From Streptomyces tsukubensis (GTDB taxonomy: Bacteria > Actinomycetota > Actinomycetes > Streptomycetales > Streptomycetaceae), in contig NZ_CP045178.1 in the NCBI RefSeq assembly GCF_009296025.1, forward strand, positions 7,130,001-7,194,000: a stretch of DNA of 64,000 nucleotides. The letters are read 5' to 3'. The first letter of the stretch is position 1, and each line of letters opens with the position of its first letter. Under the pieces are notes generated by a model. It made no database searches, was not told the DNA's origin, and was given only the letters and a program-made list of their open reading frames with translations. A program made the position numbers and the translations under genes. Of this stretch, positions 40,934-50,090 are shown one piece after another.

Positions 40934-41913
40934 CCCTCACCCCCCTGTCCCGCCCCGCCGGGCTGTGGCCGGGTGCCCGCGTGGCCGTCGTCGCCCCGAG
41001 CGGCCCCGTGCCCGAGGAGAACCTGGAGGCGGGGCTCGACATCCTGCGCGGCTGGGGGCTCGACCCGGTCGTGGGCCCGCACGTGCTGGATCGCCACCCG
41101 CGTTTCGGATACCTCGCGGGCGACGACCACGCCAGGGCAGGCGATCTCCTGGGAGCCTGGTGCGACCCTTCGGTGGCCGGTGTGCTCTGCGCACGCGGCG
41201 GCTACGGCGCCCAGCGCATGGTGGACCTGCTCGACTGGGACGCGATCCGGGCGGCGGGCCCCAAGGTGTTCGTCGGCTACAGCGACATCACCCCGCTGCA
41301 CGAGGCGTTCGCGCGCCGGGCCGGTTTCGGCACGCTGCACGGCCCGATGGTGGCGTCGAACGCCTTCCTGAAGGACCCCGAGTCCCGTGAACACCTGCGC
41401 GCCACACTCCTCCAACCCGAGACGGTGCGCGTCATCACCTCGGCCTCGGCGGGCGCCGCACCCGCGCTGGGCCACGAGCCGGTAAGGGGAGTCACCTTCG
41501 GCGGCTGCGTGTCCCTCCTCGCCGCGGGGCTCGCCACCCCCGACGCCCGTACCACCGGCGAGGGCGGGCTGCTGGTCATCGAGGACATCGGCGAGGAGCC
41601 CTACCGGCTCGACCGCATACTGACCCAGTTGCTGCGCTCAGGCGTCCTTGAGGGGATCACCGGCGTCGTACTGGGCTCCTGGGAGGAGTGCGGCCCCTAC
41701 GAGGAAGTACGCGCCGTCCTCTTCGACCGGCTCGGCGGCCTCGGCGTGCCGGTCGCCGAACAGTTCGGCTTCGGCCACTGTGCGGGGGCGCGGACCATCC
41801 CGCTGGGCGTGGAAGCGGAACTCGACGCGGACGCGGGGACGCTGACGCTGCCGGGTCCCGCGCTGGGGCCGCTGCCGGAGACGGCCCCGGGCCCGCCGCC
41901 CGCGCCTGTCTGA
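40930..41913 (+). CDS. S66 family muramoyltetrapeptide LD-carboxypeptidase
   Basis: 327 residues. The Ser nucleophile is in GYSDITPLHEAF, the oxyanion segment in ARGGYGAQRMVDLLDWD, the catalytic Glu in VIEDIGEEPYRLDR and His in FGFGHCAGA, matching LdcA-type enzymes that remove the terminal D-Ala of tetrapeptides during peptidoglycan recycling (the same fold also serves microcin C immunity peptidases such as MccF). GTG start overlaps the S9 peptidase stop (GTGA). With the M55 and M20 genes this looks like cell-wall or peptide recycling. Confidence 0.9.
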   Translation: MTLTPLSRPAGLWPGARVAVVAPSGPVPEENLEAGLDILRGWGLDPVVGPHVLDRHPRFGYLAGDDHARAGDLLGAWCDPSVAGVLCARGGYGAQRMVDLLDWDAIRAAGPKVFVGYSDITPLHEAFARRAGFGTLHGPMVASNAFLKDPESREHLRATLLQPETVRVITSASAGAAPALGHEPVRGVTFGGCVSLLAAGLATPDARTTGEGGLLVIEDIGEEPYRLDRILTQLLRSGVLEGITGVVLGSWEECGPYEEVRAVLFDRLGGLGVPVAEQFGFGHCAGARTIPLGVEAELDADAGTLTLPGPALGPLPETAPGPPPAPV

Positions 41914-41978
41914 GCCCGATCCGGTTTGAGCCCCGATCCGGTTTGAGCCCGAGCCGGTCCGAGCCCGAGCCGGTCCGA
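41911..41978. repeat. GAGCCCGATCCGGTTT tandem repeat at a stop codon
   Basis: About four copies of a 16-17-bp unit (GAGCCCGATCCGGTTT, later GAGCCCGAGCCGGTCC) starting within the TGA stop of the LD-carboxypeptidase gene. This is the same arrangement, an array that begins inside a stop, as at the glycerate kinase gene. Confidence 0.75.
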
Positions 41979-42256
41979 CGGGGAGCGGCCCGGTCGTGTC
42001 CTGCCCTCGGGCGGGTGCCACGACCGGGCCGTTCTTACGCGGCCGCTCGTGCGGGACCGTTCGTGCGGGGCCGCCTGTTCGAGGCCGTTCGTACGGGACC
42101 CGCCCGTACGGCCGGACGCGTATCGGTCGCTCGTACCGCCCGCACGAGCGGTGGGGCGGAGCCGACAGCGGGCCCCGCCCCAGTACCCGCACCTCAGGAG
42201 AGGACCTGGCCCCCCGCGACGGGTGTACGGGAGGCACGCCGGGCTCACGCCGATCC

Positions 42257-42325
42257 GGCGATCAGTCCAACGGCGATCAGTCCAACGGTGATCAGCCCAA
42301 CGGCGATCAGGTCAATGGCGATCCG
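42257..42325. repeat. 15-bp tandem repeat GGCGATCAGTCCAAC
   Basis: Two perfect copies (42257-42271, 42272-42286), two with 2-4 changes, then a decaying tail of GATCCGG(T/C)CCACGCC units to about 42390. It lies in the 668-bp gene-free stretch 41914-42581. Nothing else is evident there except CGTTC/GTACGGG-rich sequence; the region has no coding bias. Confidence 0.8.
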
Positions 42326-42581
42326 ACCACGGGGACCCACGCCACGGCGATCCGGTCCACGCCGATCCGGCCCCCGCGATCCGGCGCGGTCCGACGTACG
42401 CCAGTAAATCGCTGTCACAGGAATCGACCCATGTAAGACGGGTATCACACCAAGAGTGCGACCATGTCCCTGGTGTCCGTAACTTCCCCTGGCGTCCCGT
42501 CACCGCCGGACCGTCGCCCAGCAGTCGTTCGCGCGACCCCTCTTCCGTCCGTTTCCGTCAGTCCTCAGCGTGGAGGTCGTC

Positions 42582-44387
42582 GTGTCCCCTGCCAGGCCCC
42601 GGCTCCGTACGCCGCTCGTGCTCGCCCTCGGCGCCGCGCTGGCCCTGCCGCTCGCGCTCACGGCGCCTCGGCCTGCCGTGGCGGCCGGCGCCTCCGTCAC
42701 CCCGCTCAAGTTCACCGTCGACGCGGGCGGCAAGCGCTGCACCATCGACGCCGACCTCTACCGGCCGGCCGGAGTGGACGCCGCACACCCGGCTCCCGCG
42801 GTCATGACGACCAACGGATTCGGTGGCAGCAAGACCGACGGCTCCACCGACACCATCGCCGAGGCGTTCGCGGCGCGCGGCTACGTGGCCCTCGCCTACT
42901 CAGGGCTCGGCTTCGGCAAGACGGGCTGCCCGATCTCCCTGGACGCCCCGGCCATCGACGGCAGGGCGGCCTCGGGCCTCATCGACTTCCTCGGCGGCAA
43001 GCGCGCCGCCGACGACGGCACCCGCGCCGGGTTCGTCACCCTCGACCGCGCGGGCGACCCGCGCCTCGGCATGATCGGCGGCAGCTACGGCGGGGCGATC
43101 CAACTGGCCACCGCCTCCCGCGACCCCCGGATCGACGCACTCGTCCCTCTCGTGACCTGGCACGACCTCGGGTATTCCCTGGTGCCCAACACCGTGGGAG
43201 GGGCACAGGATGTCGGCGCCGCCGCCCGTACGCCCGGTGTGTACAAGTACCAGTGGACGAACGCCTTCTTCCTGATCGGCGAAGCCCAGGGGCTGCTCCA
43301 CCCGAGCCTCGACCAGTCCCGCCTCGGCGGAGCGGGGTGCACACACTTCGTCGCGCGCGCCTGCGACATGAAGAGGCTCTTCGACTCGGCGCGGTTCCCG
43401 AAGGCGAGAACGGACAAGAGACTGCGGTACGCCCGCCAGGTCTCGCCCGCGTCGTATCTGGACACCGTGCGGGCGCCCACCCTGCTGATCCAGGGGCAGG
43501 CCGACACCCTCTTCACCCTCAACGAGGCCGAGGCCACCTACCGGCGGCTCACCGCGCGGGGCGTCACCGCCAGGATGATCTGGCAGTCCTGGGGCCACAG
43601 CGACGGGATCAACGCCCCCGCACCCGGTGAACTCGACCTGGCCAAGGGAAACCTGGAGACGAGCTACGTGGGCAGGCGCGTCCTGGCCTGGTTCGACCGG
43701 TATCTGCGCCACGACACGCGGGCGGCCGCGGGACCCGCCCTCGCCTACTACCGGGACTGGGCCACGGACGGGGGCCACCCCTACGCGAGCGCGGACGGGC
43801 CACCCGCCACGGGCAGGACCCTGTACCTGTCGGGCGACGGAAAACTCGTCGGTACCCCCGCCGCCGCGGGTGCGGGCAGCCGCTCGTACCTCAACCTCCC
43901 CGTGGCCACCAGCCATTCGGAGAACTCCCTCGCGGGAATGACAGGACAGCCGAACCCGGCCCCCTACGACGGCAAGGGCACCTACCTCGGCTGGACCTCG
44001 AACCCCCTGGCCGCTCCTCTCGATGTGGTCGGGTCGCCCGAGGCCACACTCAAGGTCACCTCGTCCGCCGCGGAACGCGTACAGGGTTCGAGTGACGCCG
44101 CAAACAAACTGGTCCTCTTCGCGAAGATCTACGACGTGGCCCCCGACGGCACCGCCTCCCTCGTGCACCGGCTGATCGCACCGGTCCGGGTGCCCGACGT
44201 ACGGCGCCCCTTCGAGGTGACGCTGCCGGGTATCGTGCACCGGTTCGCCGAGGGACACAGGCTCCGCTTCGTCGTGGCGGCGAGCGACGACGCGTACTAC
44301 GGGAACACGGGCACCAAGCGGGTCACGGTCAGCGGCACAGCGGGAACACCGGCCGGCACTCTGCGGCTCCCTGTGGACGGCGGGTGA
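42582..44387 (+). CDS. Secreted CocE/NonD-family hydrolase (X-Pro dipeptidyl-peptidase-like)
   Basis: 601 residues from the GTG at 42582, chosen because GGAGG lies 5 bases upstream; an earlier GTG at 42570 would overlap that site. A signal peptide (RPRLRTPLVLALGAALALPLALTAPRPAVAA) leads to the alpha/beta-hydrolase core: GGSYGGAIQLA nucleophile, Asp in IQGQADTLF, His in SWGHSDGINA. The C-terminal beta domain (ANKLVLFAKIYDVAPDGTASLVHRL) is that of CocE/PepX enzymes. Likely an extracellular esterase or peptidase. Confidence 0.9.
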   Translation: MSPARPRLRTPLVLALGAALALPLALTAPRPAVAAGASVTPLKFTVDAGGKRCTIDADLYRPAGVDAAHPAPAVMTTNGFGGSKTDGSTDTIAEAFAARGYVALAYSGLGFGKTGCPISLDAPAIDGRAASGLIDFLGGKRAADDGTRAGFVTLDRAGDPRLGMIGGSYGGAIQLATASRDPRIDALVPLVTWHDLGYSLVPNTVGGAQDVGAAARTPGVYKYQWTNAFFLIGEAQGLLHPSLDQSRLGGAGCTHFVARACDMKRLFDSARFPKARTDKRLRYARQVSPASYLDTVRAPTLLIQGQADTLFTLNEAEATYRRLTARGVTARMIWQSWGHSDGINAPAPGELDLAKGNLETSYVGRRVLAWFDRYLRHDTRAAAGPALAYYRDWATDGGHPYASADGPPATGRTLYLSGDGKLVGTPAAAGAGSRSYLNLPVATSHSENSLAGMTGQPNPAPYDGKGTYLGWTSNPLAAPLDVVGSPEATLKVTSSAAERVQGSSDAANKLVLFAKIYDVAPDGTASLVHRLIAPVRVPDVRRPFEVTLPGIVHRFAEGHRLRFVVAASDDAYYGNTGTKRVTVSGTAGTPAGTLRLPVDGG

Positions 44388-44391
44388 GCGG

Positions 44392-44460
44392 GTGAGCCGT
44401 GCGGCACGCCACGGAAGGTGAGCCGCGTGGGACACCACGGAGGTGAGCCGCGCGCGACGC
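44392..44460. repeat. GTGAGCCG tandem repeat, three units
   Basis: Units of 25-26 bp starting at 44392, 44418 and 44443, each opening with GTGAGCCG(C/T)G and followed by CGCCACGGAAG or CACCACGGAG. It fills the gap between the hydrolase stop and the GNAT gene. Confidence 0.75.
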
Positions 44461-44546
44461 CGGGCGACGCCACAAAACGTCACGGGACGCCGCAGGTCAG
44501 AGCCGTGCCCAGGCGTGGCGCTCCGGTAGGTGGGTAATCTGACGAA

Positions 44547-45131
44547 ATGGCTGAAGAGAACGCTTTCCTTGTCGAGGGCCCGCGCGTGGGTATACGTCCG
44601 TGCGCGTACGAGGACGCCGAAGAGTTCACGGCCGGGGCCAGGCAGAGCAAGGACCTGCACCACCCGTGGCTCTTCCCGCCCACCGACATCCGCGCCTTCA
44701 CCGCGTACGCCGCCCGGCTCATCGAGGAGGCCGACAAGGCGGGGTTCCTCGTCTGCACCCGGGACGACGGCGTCATCGCCGGCTACATCAGCGTCAACAA
44801 CATCGTGGAGGGCGCCTTCCGCTGCGCCGCTCTCGGTTACGGAGCGTTCAGCCACGCCGTGGGCCGAGGCCTCATGACGGAGGGGCTCGGCCTGGTCGTC
44901 GGACACGCCTTCACCACGATGGGCCTGCACCGGCTGGAGATCAACGTTCAGCCGGGCAACGCCCCTTCGATCGCGCTCGCCCGCCGCCTCGGATTCAGGA
45001 AGGAAGGTTTCTCACCCGACTTCCTCTTCATCAACGGCGCCTGGCGCGACCACGAACGCTGGGCCCTGACCAGCGAGATGCCGGGCGCCACCGCTGCCGG
45101 GACACTCAGCGGCGGCCCGGCTTCCGGTTGA
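44547..45131 (+). CDS. GNAT-family N-acetyltransferase
   Basis: 194 residues of the RimJ/RimL-type branch. Acetyl-CoA binding motif A appears as ALGYGAFSHAVGRGLMTEGLGLVVGHAFTTMGLHRLEINVQPGNAPSIALARRLGF, which contains the Gly-x-G and the N..S..LARRLGF segment. Probably acetylates a protein N-terminus or a small amine; substrate unknown. The C-terminus overlaps the convergent DUF6204 gene by 26 bp. Confidence 0.9.
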   Translation: MAEENAFLVEGPRVGIRPCAYEDAEEFTAGARQSKDLHHPWLFPPTDIRAFTAYAARLIEEADKAGFLVCTRDDGVIAGYISVNNIVEGAFRCAALGYGAFSHAVGRGLMTEGLGLVVGHAFTTMGLHRLEINVQPGNAPSIALARRLGFRKEGFSPDFLFINGAWRDHERWALTSEMPGATAAGTLSGGPASG

Positions 45132-45462
45132 TCTTCATCGTGTCCATGTCGGTCACGGTCGACCGCAACCTGTCGAAACCCCACCCCTGCGAGGCGAGCG
45201 CCCGCTCGGCCAGATCCTCGGCGATCGCCCCGGCCATCTCCTCGCCGTCGGCCGCCTCGGAGTGGATCTCGTAGCGGTAGCTGAAGTGCTTCAGCGTCCT
45301 GTCGTAGGTCAGTGACCCCTCAGGGGTGAAGCGCATACCGGCCAGCCCGTGCGCATCGACCTCTGCGAGCAGCGCGGCGCGCGCCTCGTTCCCGAGCCCC
45401 GCGAAGGTGCCGCGCACAATCACTCGGTAACTGTGCTGAGCTGCGGCGATGTCCGTGTCCAT
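45106..45462 (-). CDS. DUF6204 family protein
   Basis: 118 residues, matching the actinobacterial DUF6204 pattern: YRVIVRGTFAGLGNEARAALLAEVDAHGL, MRFTPEGSLTYDRTLKHFSYRYEI and GWGFDRLRSTVTDMDTMKI. No catalytic motif is visible; the function of the family is unknown to me. It overlaps the GNAT gene tail to tail by 26 bp. Confidence 0.85.
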   Translation of the reverse strand: MDTDIAAAQHSYRVIVRGTFAGLGNEARAALLAEVDAHGLAGMRFTPEGSLTYDRTLKHFSYRYEIHSEAADGEEMAGAIAEDLAERALASQGWGFDRLRSTVTDMDTMKINRKPGRR

Positions 45463-45593
45463 GGCGTGATCCCTTCGGTGTCCCGCGCCACCCTACGGGT
45501 GAGCGTCGCATCCGCCCACACCTTTTCCCCGCCCGGGACGGAGCTTGCCGGGCGGCGCGGGCAAGGTCAGGATGTGGCCCCGAGCGACGCCTT

Positions 45594-46161
45594 GTGGTCA
45601 TCGACGCCCCCTCCAACCTCGGAGTGCGACCACCGGCCCCCAGTGCGGTCCCCGGCTGCTGCGAACTGGCGGGAGGGCGACGGCGTCTTCCACGCCGACC
45701 GGCTCGGCGCGTACCCCCGCAGGCTCGCCGACCGTATCGAGCACCACGTCAGCGTCGGTGCGTTCCCCGTGGTGCTCGGCGGCTACTGTTCCATCCAGCT
45801 CGGTGCCTCGCTGGCCTGCGCCGCCTCGGCCGCTACGGTCTGGCAGCCGTCGACGGCTCCGCGGACTTCCGCCCCCCGGCAACTCGTCCGCCGTCGGCGC
45901 GGCGGGCGGTGAGGAGATCGCGCTCGCCACCGGGCGCGGCCAGTCCGACCTGACCGAGCGAGCCCGGACCCCGATGGACTGCTCCCGGACGAACTGATCA
46001 CGCTGCTCCGTCCCTTGCTCGCCTCCCCGAGGCGCGTGGGGCTCAACGTCACGAGCTACGACCCGGATCTCGACCAGGACGGCATGGCGGGCGCCCTCCT
46101 GGCCGACATCGTCGTCTCCTCCTTCGAGGCTCCGCCTTTGCGCAAACCTGACCCGGAGTGA
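45594..46161 (+). pseudogene. Arginase/agmatinase-family gene, multiply frameshifted
   Basis: Pieces in three frames align end to end with an arginase-family protein: VIDAPSNLGVRPPAP (frame at 45594), WREGDGVFHADRLGAYPRRL then FPVVLGGYCSIQLGASLA (second frame), then RYGLAAVDGSADF back in the first, SSAVGAAGGEEIALATGRG in a third, and finally RVGLNVTSYDPDLDQDGMAG with the tail to the TGA at 46159. Two manganese-ligand sites are altered (GGDCS to GGYCS, DGHSDF to DGSADF). At least three frameshifts and the lost ligands mean no activity. Confidence 0.75.
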
Positions 46162-46266
46162 TGTACCGAACGCTCTGTGCCTCTGGGCAGCGCGCCGCCT
46201 ACCGTGTTCGATGGTGATCGCGGCGGGCCGGGCGGCGGCCCGCCGAGGGCGAGGGAGGCTGCCTTG

Positions 46267-48333
46267 ATGGAGTCGGCGCGGAGCACGGGCACGGGCACGG
46301 ACGCGGCGGAGAAGCGGAACACCCAGGGGCCCACGGGCCCTGCCACCACGGTCCGGCGCGGCGAACTGCGGCTGCCCGCGGCCCCGGTGGGGGCGGAGAA
46401 TCCGCTGCCGCCGCTGCGGGCACCGGAAGAGACACACACCGTGTCGGCGGACGCGCGCGAGGGGCTGCCCAGGGACATGGCCCGCCAGCTCCGTTACGAA
46501 CCGCTGCGCGGCCTGCTCCCTGTCCGTCTCCTCGACGGCTACGGCAGGGAACGCACCGAGACGGTGCTCGACACCCTCGTCATCGAGAACAGCAGAGTGC
46601 GCGCCACCGTACTGCCCTCGTTCGGCGGCCGGGTCCACTCGCTGCTGCACAGACCGACGGGGCGTGAACTCGTCTACTCGAACCCGGTGTTCCAGCCCGC
46701 CGACTTCGCACTGAACGGCGCCTGGTTCTCCGGCGGCATCGAGTGGAACATCGGAGCCACCGGTCACTCCATGCTCTCCTGTGCCCCCGTGCACGCCGCC
46801 GTGGTGACCGCCCCCGACGGCGGCGAGATGCTGCGGCTGTGGGAGTGGGAGCGGCTGCGTGACCTGCCCTTCCAAGTGGACCTGTGGCTGCCTGAGGACT
46901 CCGACTTCCTCCATGTCGGCGTACGCGTACGCAACCCGCACGAGAAGCCAGCCCCTCTCTACTGGTGGTCCAACACCGCCGTGCCGGAGGACCGCAGGGT
47001 GCTCGCCCCCGCCGACTCGGCCTGGCACTTCGGGTACGAGCGGACGCTGCGCAAGGTGACGGTCCCGGTCGCTGACGGCCTCGACCGTACGCGTCCGCCG
47101 CTCGCGCCCCACTCGGCCGACTACTTCTACGACGTACCGGACACGCAGCGGCGCTGGATCGCGGCGCTCGACGGCGACGGGCACGGCCTGGCGCAGACCT
47201 CCACGGACCGGCTGCGCGGCAGGAAACTCTTCGTCTGGGGCTCGGGTACGGGCGGCAGACGCTGGCAGCGCTGGCTCACCGAGCCCGGCACCGACGGATA
47301 CGCCGAGATCCAGGCGGGACTGGCCCGTACCCAGCTCGAACACGTCAGGCTCGACGCGGAGAGCGACATCTCATGGCTCGAAACGTACGGCCCGCTCTCC
47401 GCCGACCCCGCGGCCGTACACGGCGATGACTGGCCGGCGGCGCGCGCCGAGACCGCGGCGCGCCTGGAGGAGGCCATGCCACGAGAGCGGGTGGACGCCG
47501 CCTACGAGGCGTGGCTCGCGTGCGCGGACAGCGAACCGGGGGAGCGGCTCGCCACCGGCTCCGGATGGGGAGCGCTCGAAGTGCTCCGAGGCGGCTTCAA
47601 ACTCCCCGGTACGCCCTTCGCCGAGTCGGAATTCGGCGACGAACAGGGACCGTGGCTCGAACTCCTGCGGGCAGGCACCTTTCCCCGTTCCGCGTCCGAC
47701 GGCCGCCCGCCCGGCCCGACCCTCGTCTCCCCGCACTGGCGCGACATGCTGGAGACGGCCGGCGACGACCCCCTCACCGAATACCACCTGGGCATCGCCC
47801 AGTGGCACGCCGACGACCGGGCCCAGGCGGTACGGAGCTGGGAACGGGCCCTGGAATCGGGCCCCGCGCACTGGCCCCTGCTGCGCTGCCTCGCGGTGGC
47901 GGACGCGGAAGCGGGCAACAAGGGACGCGCCGCGGACCGGTACGAGGCCGCGTTCGACGGCCTGCGGGCGGCGCGCGACGAGACCGATCCGGGTGCCGAC
48001 GCGGAGTGGGAGCCCGCGACGACGGCACTGGCGCGCGAGACGATCGACGCCCTGCTCCTCGCGCGCCGTACGGACCGGGCCCGCACGGTGTGGGAGCGGC
48101 TGCCCGCCGAGACACGGGCCCGCGGCCGATTCCGCCTGATCGAGGCGAGGCTGCTGCTGGCGGAAGGGGACAGGCCCGCCGCACGAGCCGTCTTCGACGA
48201 GGGCTTCGAGGTCGCGGACCTACGGGAGGCGGCGGAAACCCTGAACGAGGTCTGGGCACAGGCGACAGGGGGCAAGGGCGCGGAACCACTGCCCGAGCAC
48301 TACGACTTTCGGATGCGGGCGGGGGAGGCGTGA
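46267..48333 (+). CDS. DUF5107 / TPR-type protein (putative glycoside-related)
   Basis: 688 residues. The first two thirds match DUF5107, a galactose-mutarotase-like beta-sandwich (IENSRVRATVLPSFGGRVHSLLHR, AWFSGGIEWNIGATGHS, WWSNTAVPEDRRVLAPADSAWHFGYE). The final 200 residues are helical tetratricopeptide-like repeats (ALESGPAHWPLLRCLAVADAEAGNKGRAADRYEAAF). Proteins of this type stand near sugar-transport or glycosidase genes; here the following gene is a GntR regulator. The precise role is unknown. ATG at 46267 has GGGAGG upstream. Confidence 0.85.
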   Translation: MESARSTGTGTDAAEKRNTQGPTGPATTVRRGELRLPAAPVGAENPLPPLRAPEETHTVSADAREGLPRDMARQLRYEPLRGLLPVRLLDGYGRERTETVLDTLVIENSRVRATVLPSFGGRVHSLLHRPTGRELVYSNPVFQPADFALNGAWFSGGIEWNIGATGHSMLSCAPVHAAVVTAPDGGEMLRLWEWERLRDLPFQVDLWLPEDSDFLHVGVRVRNPHEKPAPLYWWSNTAVPEDRRVLAPADSAWHFGYERTLRKVTVPVADGLDRTRPPLAPHSADYFYDVPDTQRRWIAALDGDGHGLAQTSTDRLRGRKLFVWGSGTGGRRWQRWLTEPGTDGYAEIQAGLARTQLEHVRLDAESDISWLETYGPLSADPAAVHGDDWPAARAETAARLEEAMPRERVDAAYEAWLACADSEPGERLATGSGWGALEVLRGGFKLPGTPFAESEFGDEQGPWLELLRAGTFPRSASDGRPPGPTLVSPHWRDMLETAGDDPLTEYHLGIAQWHADDRAQAVRSWERALESGPAHWPLLRCLAVADAEAGNKGRAADRYEAAFDGLRAARDETDPGADAEWEPATTALARETIDALLLARRTDRARTVWERLPAETRARGRFRLIEARLLLAEGDRPAARAVFDEGFEVADLREAAETLNEVWAQATGGKGAEPLPEHYDFRMRAGEA

Positions 48334-48472
48334 GGCAGTGAGACGGTGACCAACAGCCCGTCCCGTCCCGACTGCGGTGGGCCGGCCGAACGGGGCTTCA
48401 CCCAGCGGGGCGAGTGGGTGGCCGGTGAGGGACTGGCCAGGGCGCGGCACTCTGCCGTGCGCAACCTGATGA

Positions 48473-49246
48473 TCAAGCAGACGCCGTAACCCTTCCGTTC
48501 CCGGCCCCACCCCCACCCCCGTATCCGAACAGTGAACGCAGCGCCGCCACCCGGCTGTCCCGTACGTGCAGCAGGGTGCTCGCCGCTGCCGTCTCCTCGT
48601 CGCCCGCCTCGATGTGCCGGTACATCTGCTCGTGTTGTACTCGGGTGTGCGCGGGCTCGGCGCGTAGGCCGAAGATGAGTTGGAGTTGGCCGCTGAGCTG
48701 GTCCATCGTTCTGGCCAGCAGCGGGTTTCCCGTGAGGGCCACGACCGCTTCGTGGAACGCCGTGTGCGCGGCCACCTCGTGGGTGCCGTCGTCCCTGGCC
48801 GCCGCATCCGAGGCCCGGTCGAGCAACGCGCCCAGCGCCCGCAGTTCCCCGGGCGCCTCACCCGCCGCCGCCCTGCGTGCGGCGAGGCGGGAAGCCTGTA
48901 CCGCGAGGGGTTCCCACACTTCGTAGAGGTGCTCGACGTCGGCGCGTTCCAGTCGGCGTACGCGGACACCGCTGTGCGGCAGGAGTTCGAGCAGCCCCTC
49001 GGCCACCAGGTCCCGCAGCGCCTCACGTACCGGCACTCGGGACACACCGAGCTCCTCGGCGACCTCGCGTTCCACCAGGCGTGCGCCCTGCGCGTACCGG
49101 CCGTCCACGATCCGGCGCCTGACCGCCTCGCGCGCCCGCACACTCAGCGGCTGCCCGGCTTTCGCGCGCGCCCCGTCTCCGTCGGCGGCCGTCCGCCGTG
49201 TCTCCACGCCCGTGCGCCCAGGGGCGTTCTCGGTCCTGCCCGCCAC
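48473..49246 (-). CDS. GntR-family (FCD) transcriptional regulator
   Basis: 257 residues. Winged helix at about 30-90: SVRAREAVRRRIVDGRYAQGARLVEREVAEELGVSRVPVREALRDLVAEGLLELLPHSGVRVRRL; then the FCD ligand domain with the metal-binding His residues (HTAFHEAVVALTGNPLL and QHEQMYRHIEAGD). The start is uncertain: the GTG at 49246 has GGGAAGG upstream, while an ATG at 49279 is also in frame. Convergent with the DUF5107 gene, so a sugar-related target is possible. Confidence 0.88.
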   Translation of the reverse strand: MAGRTENAPGRTGVETRRTAADGDGARAKAGQPLSVRAREAVRRRIVDGRYAQGARLVEREVAEELGVSRVPVREALRDLVAEGLLELLPHSGVRVRRLERADVEHLYEVWEPLAVQASRLAARRAAAGEAPGELRALGALLDRASDAAARDDGTHEVAAHTAFHEAVVALTGNPLLARTMDQLSGQLQLIFGLRAEPAHTRVQHEQMYRHIEAGDEETAAASTLLHVRDSRVAALRSLFGYGGGGGAGNGRVTASA

Positions 49247-49421
49247 GTGCGATGTCCTTCCCTCGGCCCGGTGGAACATCCGGGCACGATACGCGAGTAC
49301 GGGCATCCCGGTCGCCATGGGGCAAGGCGGACGGGCGGGTGGACAGGCGCACGGACGGGTACGACGGTCGCGCACGTGCGGAGGCCGGGCGCCCCGTCAC
49401 CGTACGGCTGAAGCGGACCGG

Positions 49422-49775
49422 TCAGGCGACGCCTCGGCGGTCCGCGTACTCGAAGACCGACCCGTCCGGGTGGAGCGCGATCAGATTGCGGCCCGCGGGG
49501 GACGGCAGCGGCCCGGCGATGATTCTCGCGCCGGAGGACTGGAGCACCTCTGCCGCCTCGTCGACGTCTTTCACGGCAATGGTCGCGGCGACCTTGCGAA
49601 GTACGTCCAGTTCCTGCGGAGGGCCGCTCATCAACAAGAAGCAGCCGACCGCGGCGACCGAGACCCCGCCACGCTCGAACCGGAGCGCGCGAGTACCGGC
49701 CAGCCGCTCGTAGAACGGGACCATAGCTTCCAGGTCCTCGACGCAGATACGCAGCGTGGTGCCCAGGATGTCCAT
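49422..49775 (-). CDS. VOC-family (glyoxalase/bleomycin-resistance-like) protein
   Basis: 117 residues. One betaalphabetabetabeta module pair: MDILGTTLRICVEDLEAMVPFYERLAG, VAAVGCFLLMSGP, then TIAVKDVDEAAEVLQSSGARIIAGPLPSPAGRNLIALHPDGSVFEYADRR. Metal ligands H/E occur as HPDGSVFEY. Function not assignable beyond the fold. Confidence 0.87.
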   Translation of the reverse strand: MDILGTTLRICVEDLEAMVPFYERLAGTRALRFERGGVSVAAVGCFLLMSGPPQELDVLRKVAATIAVKDVDEAAEVLQSSGARIIAGPLPSPAGRNLIALHPDGSVFEYADRRGVA

Positions 49776-50090
49776 GCGCGCAGCCTAACCTTCGCCTTTC
49801 CCCCGTGTCGGCCCCTCCGTCCCCTCCGGCCCCTCCTTGGGGTTCCGTTGAAGTGCGGGGCGTGCAACGCGCGGTGGTCGCGGGCATCACCATCCCGTGC
49901 GGCGGAGGTGATCGTCCGTCAGGTGCGCGCCCGCTCCGCGAGGCGCGCGGGGCCCGGTCGCCGCCGTCGTCGTACAGCTGGCCGGAACCGCGTCAACCGT
50001 GCGGGCAACAGCGGTTCGCCCGTCGGTACATGGAGGAGAATCCGGGCCGTACCCTGCCCGTGATCAGCTGTCACAGAGAGGGGCAAGACC
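49776..50090. other. Divergent intergenic region, 315 bp
   Basis: Between the VOC gene (minus) and the XRE gene (plus). No coding frame or clear repeat stands out. GAGGGGCAAGACC before the GTG at 50091 serves as the likely ribosome-binding site of the XRE gene. Confidence 0.5.

Noticed and set aside
48346..48489. A 47-codon frame (GTG start, TAA stop) ending ARHSAVRNLMIKQTP between the DUF5107 and GntR genes
   Set aside because: It overlaps the 3' end of the GntR gene, has no ribosome-binding site and no family similarity; could be a remnant but cannot be supported.
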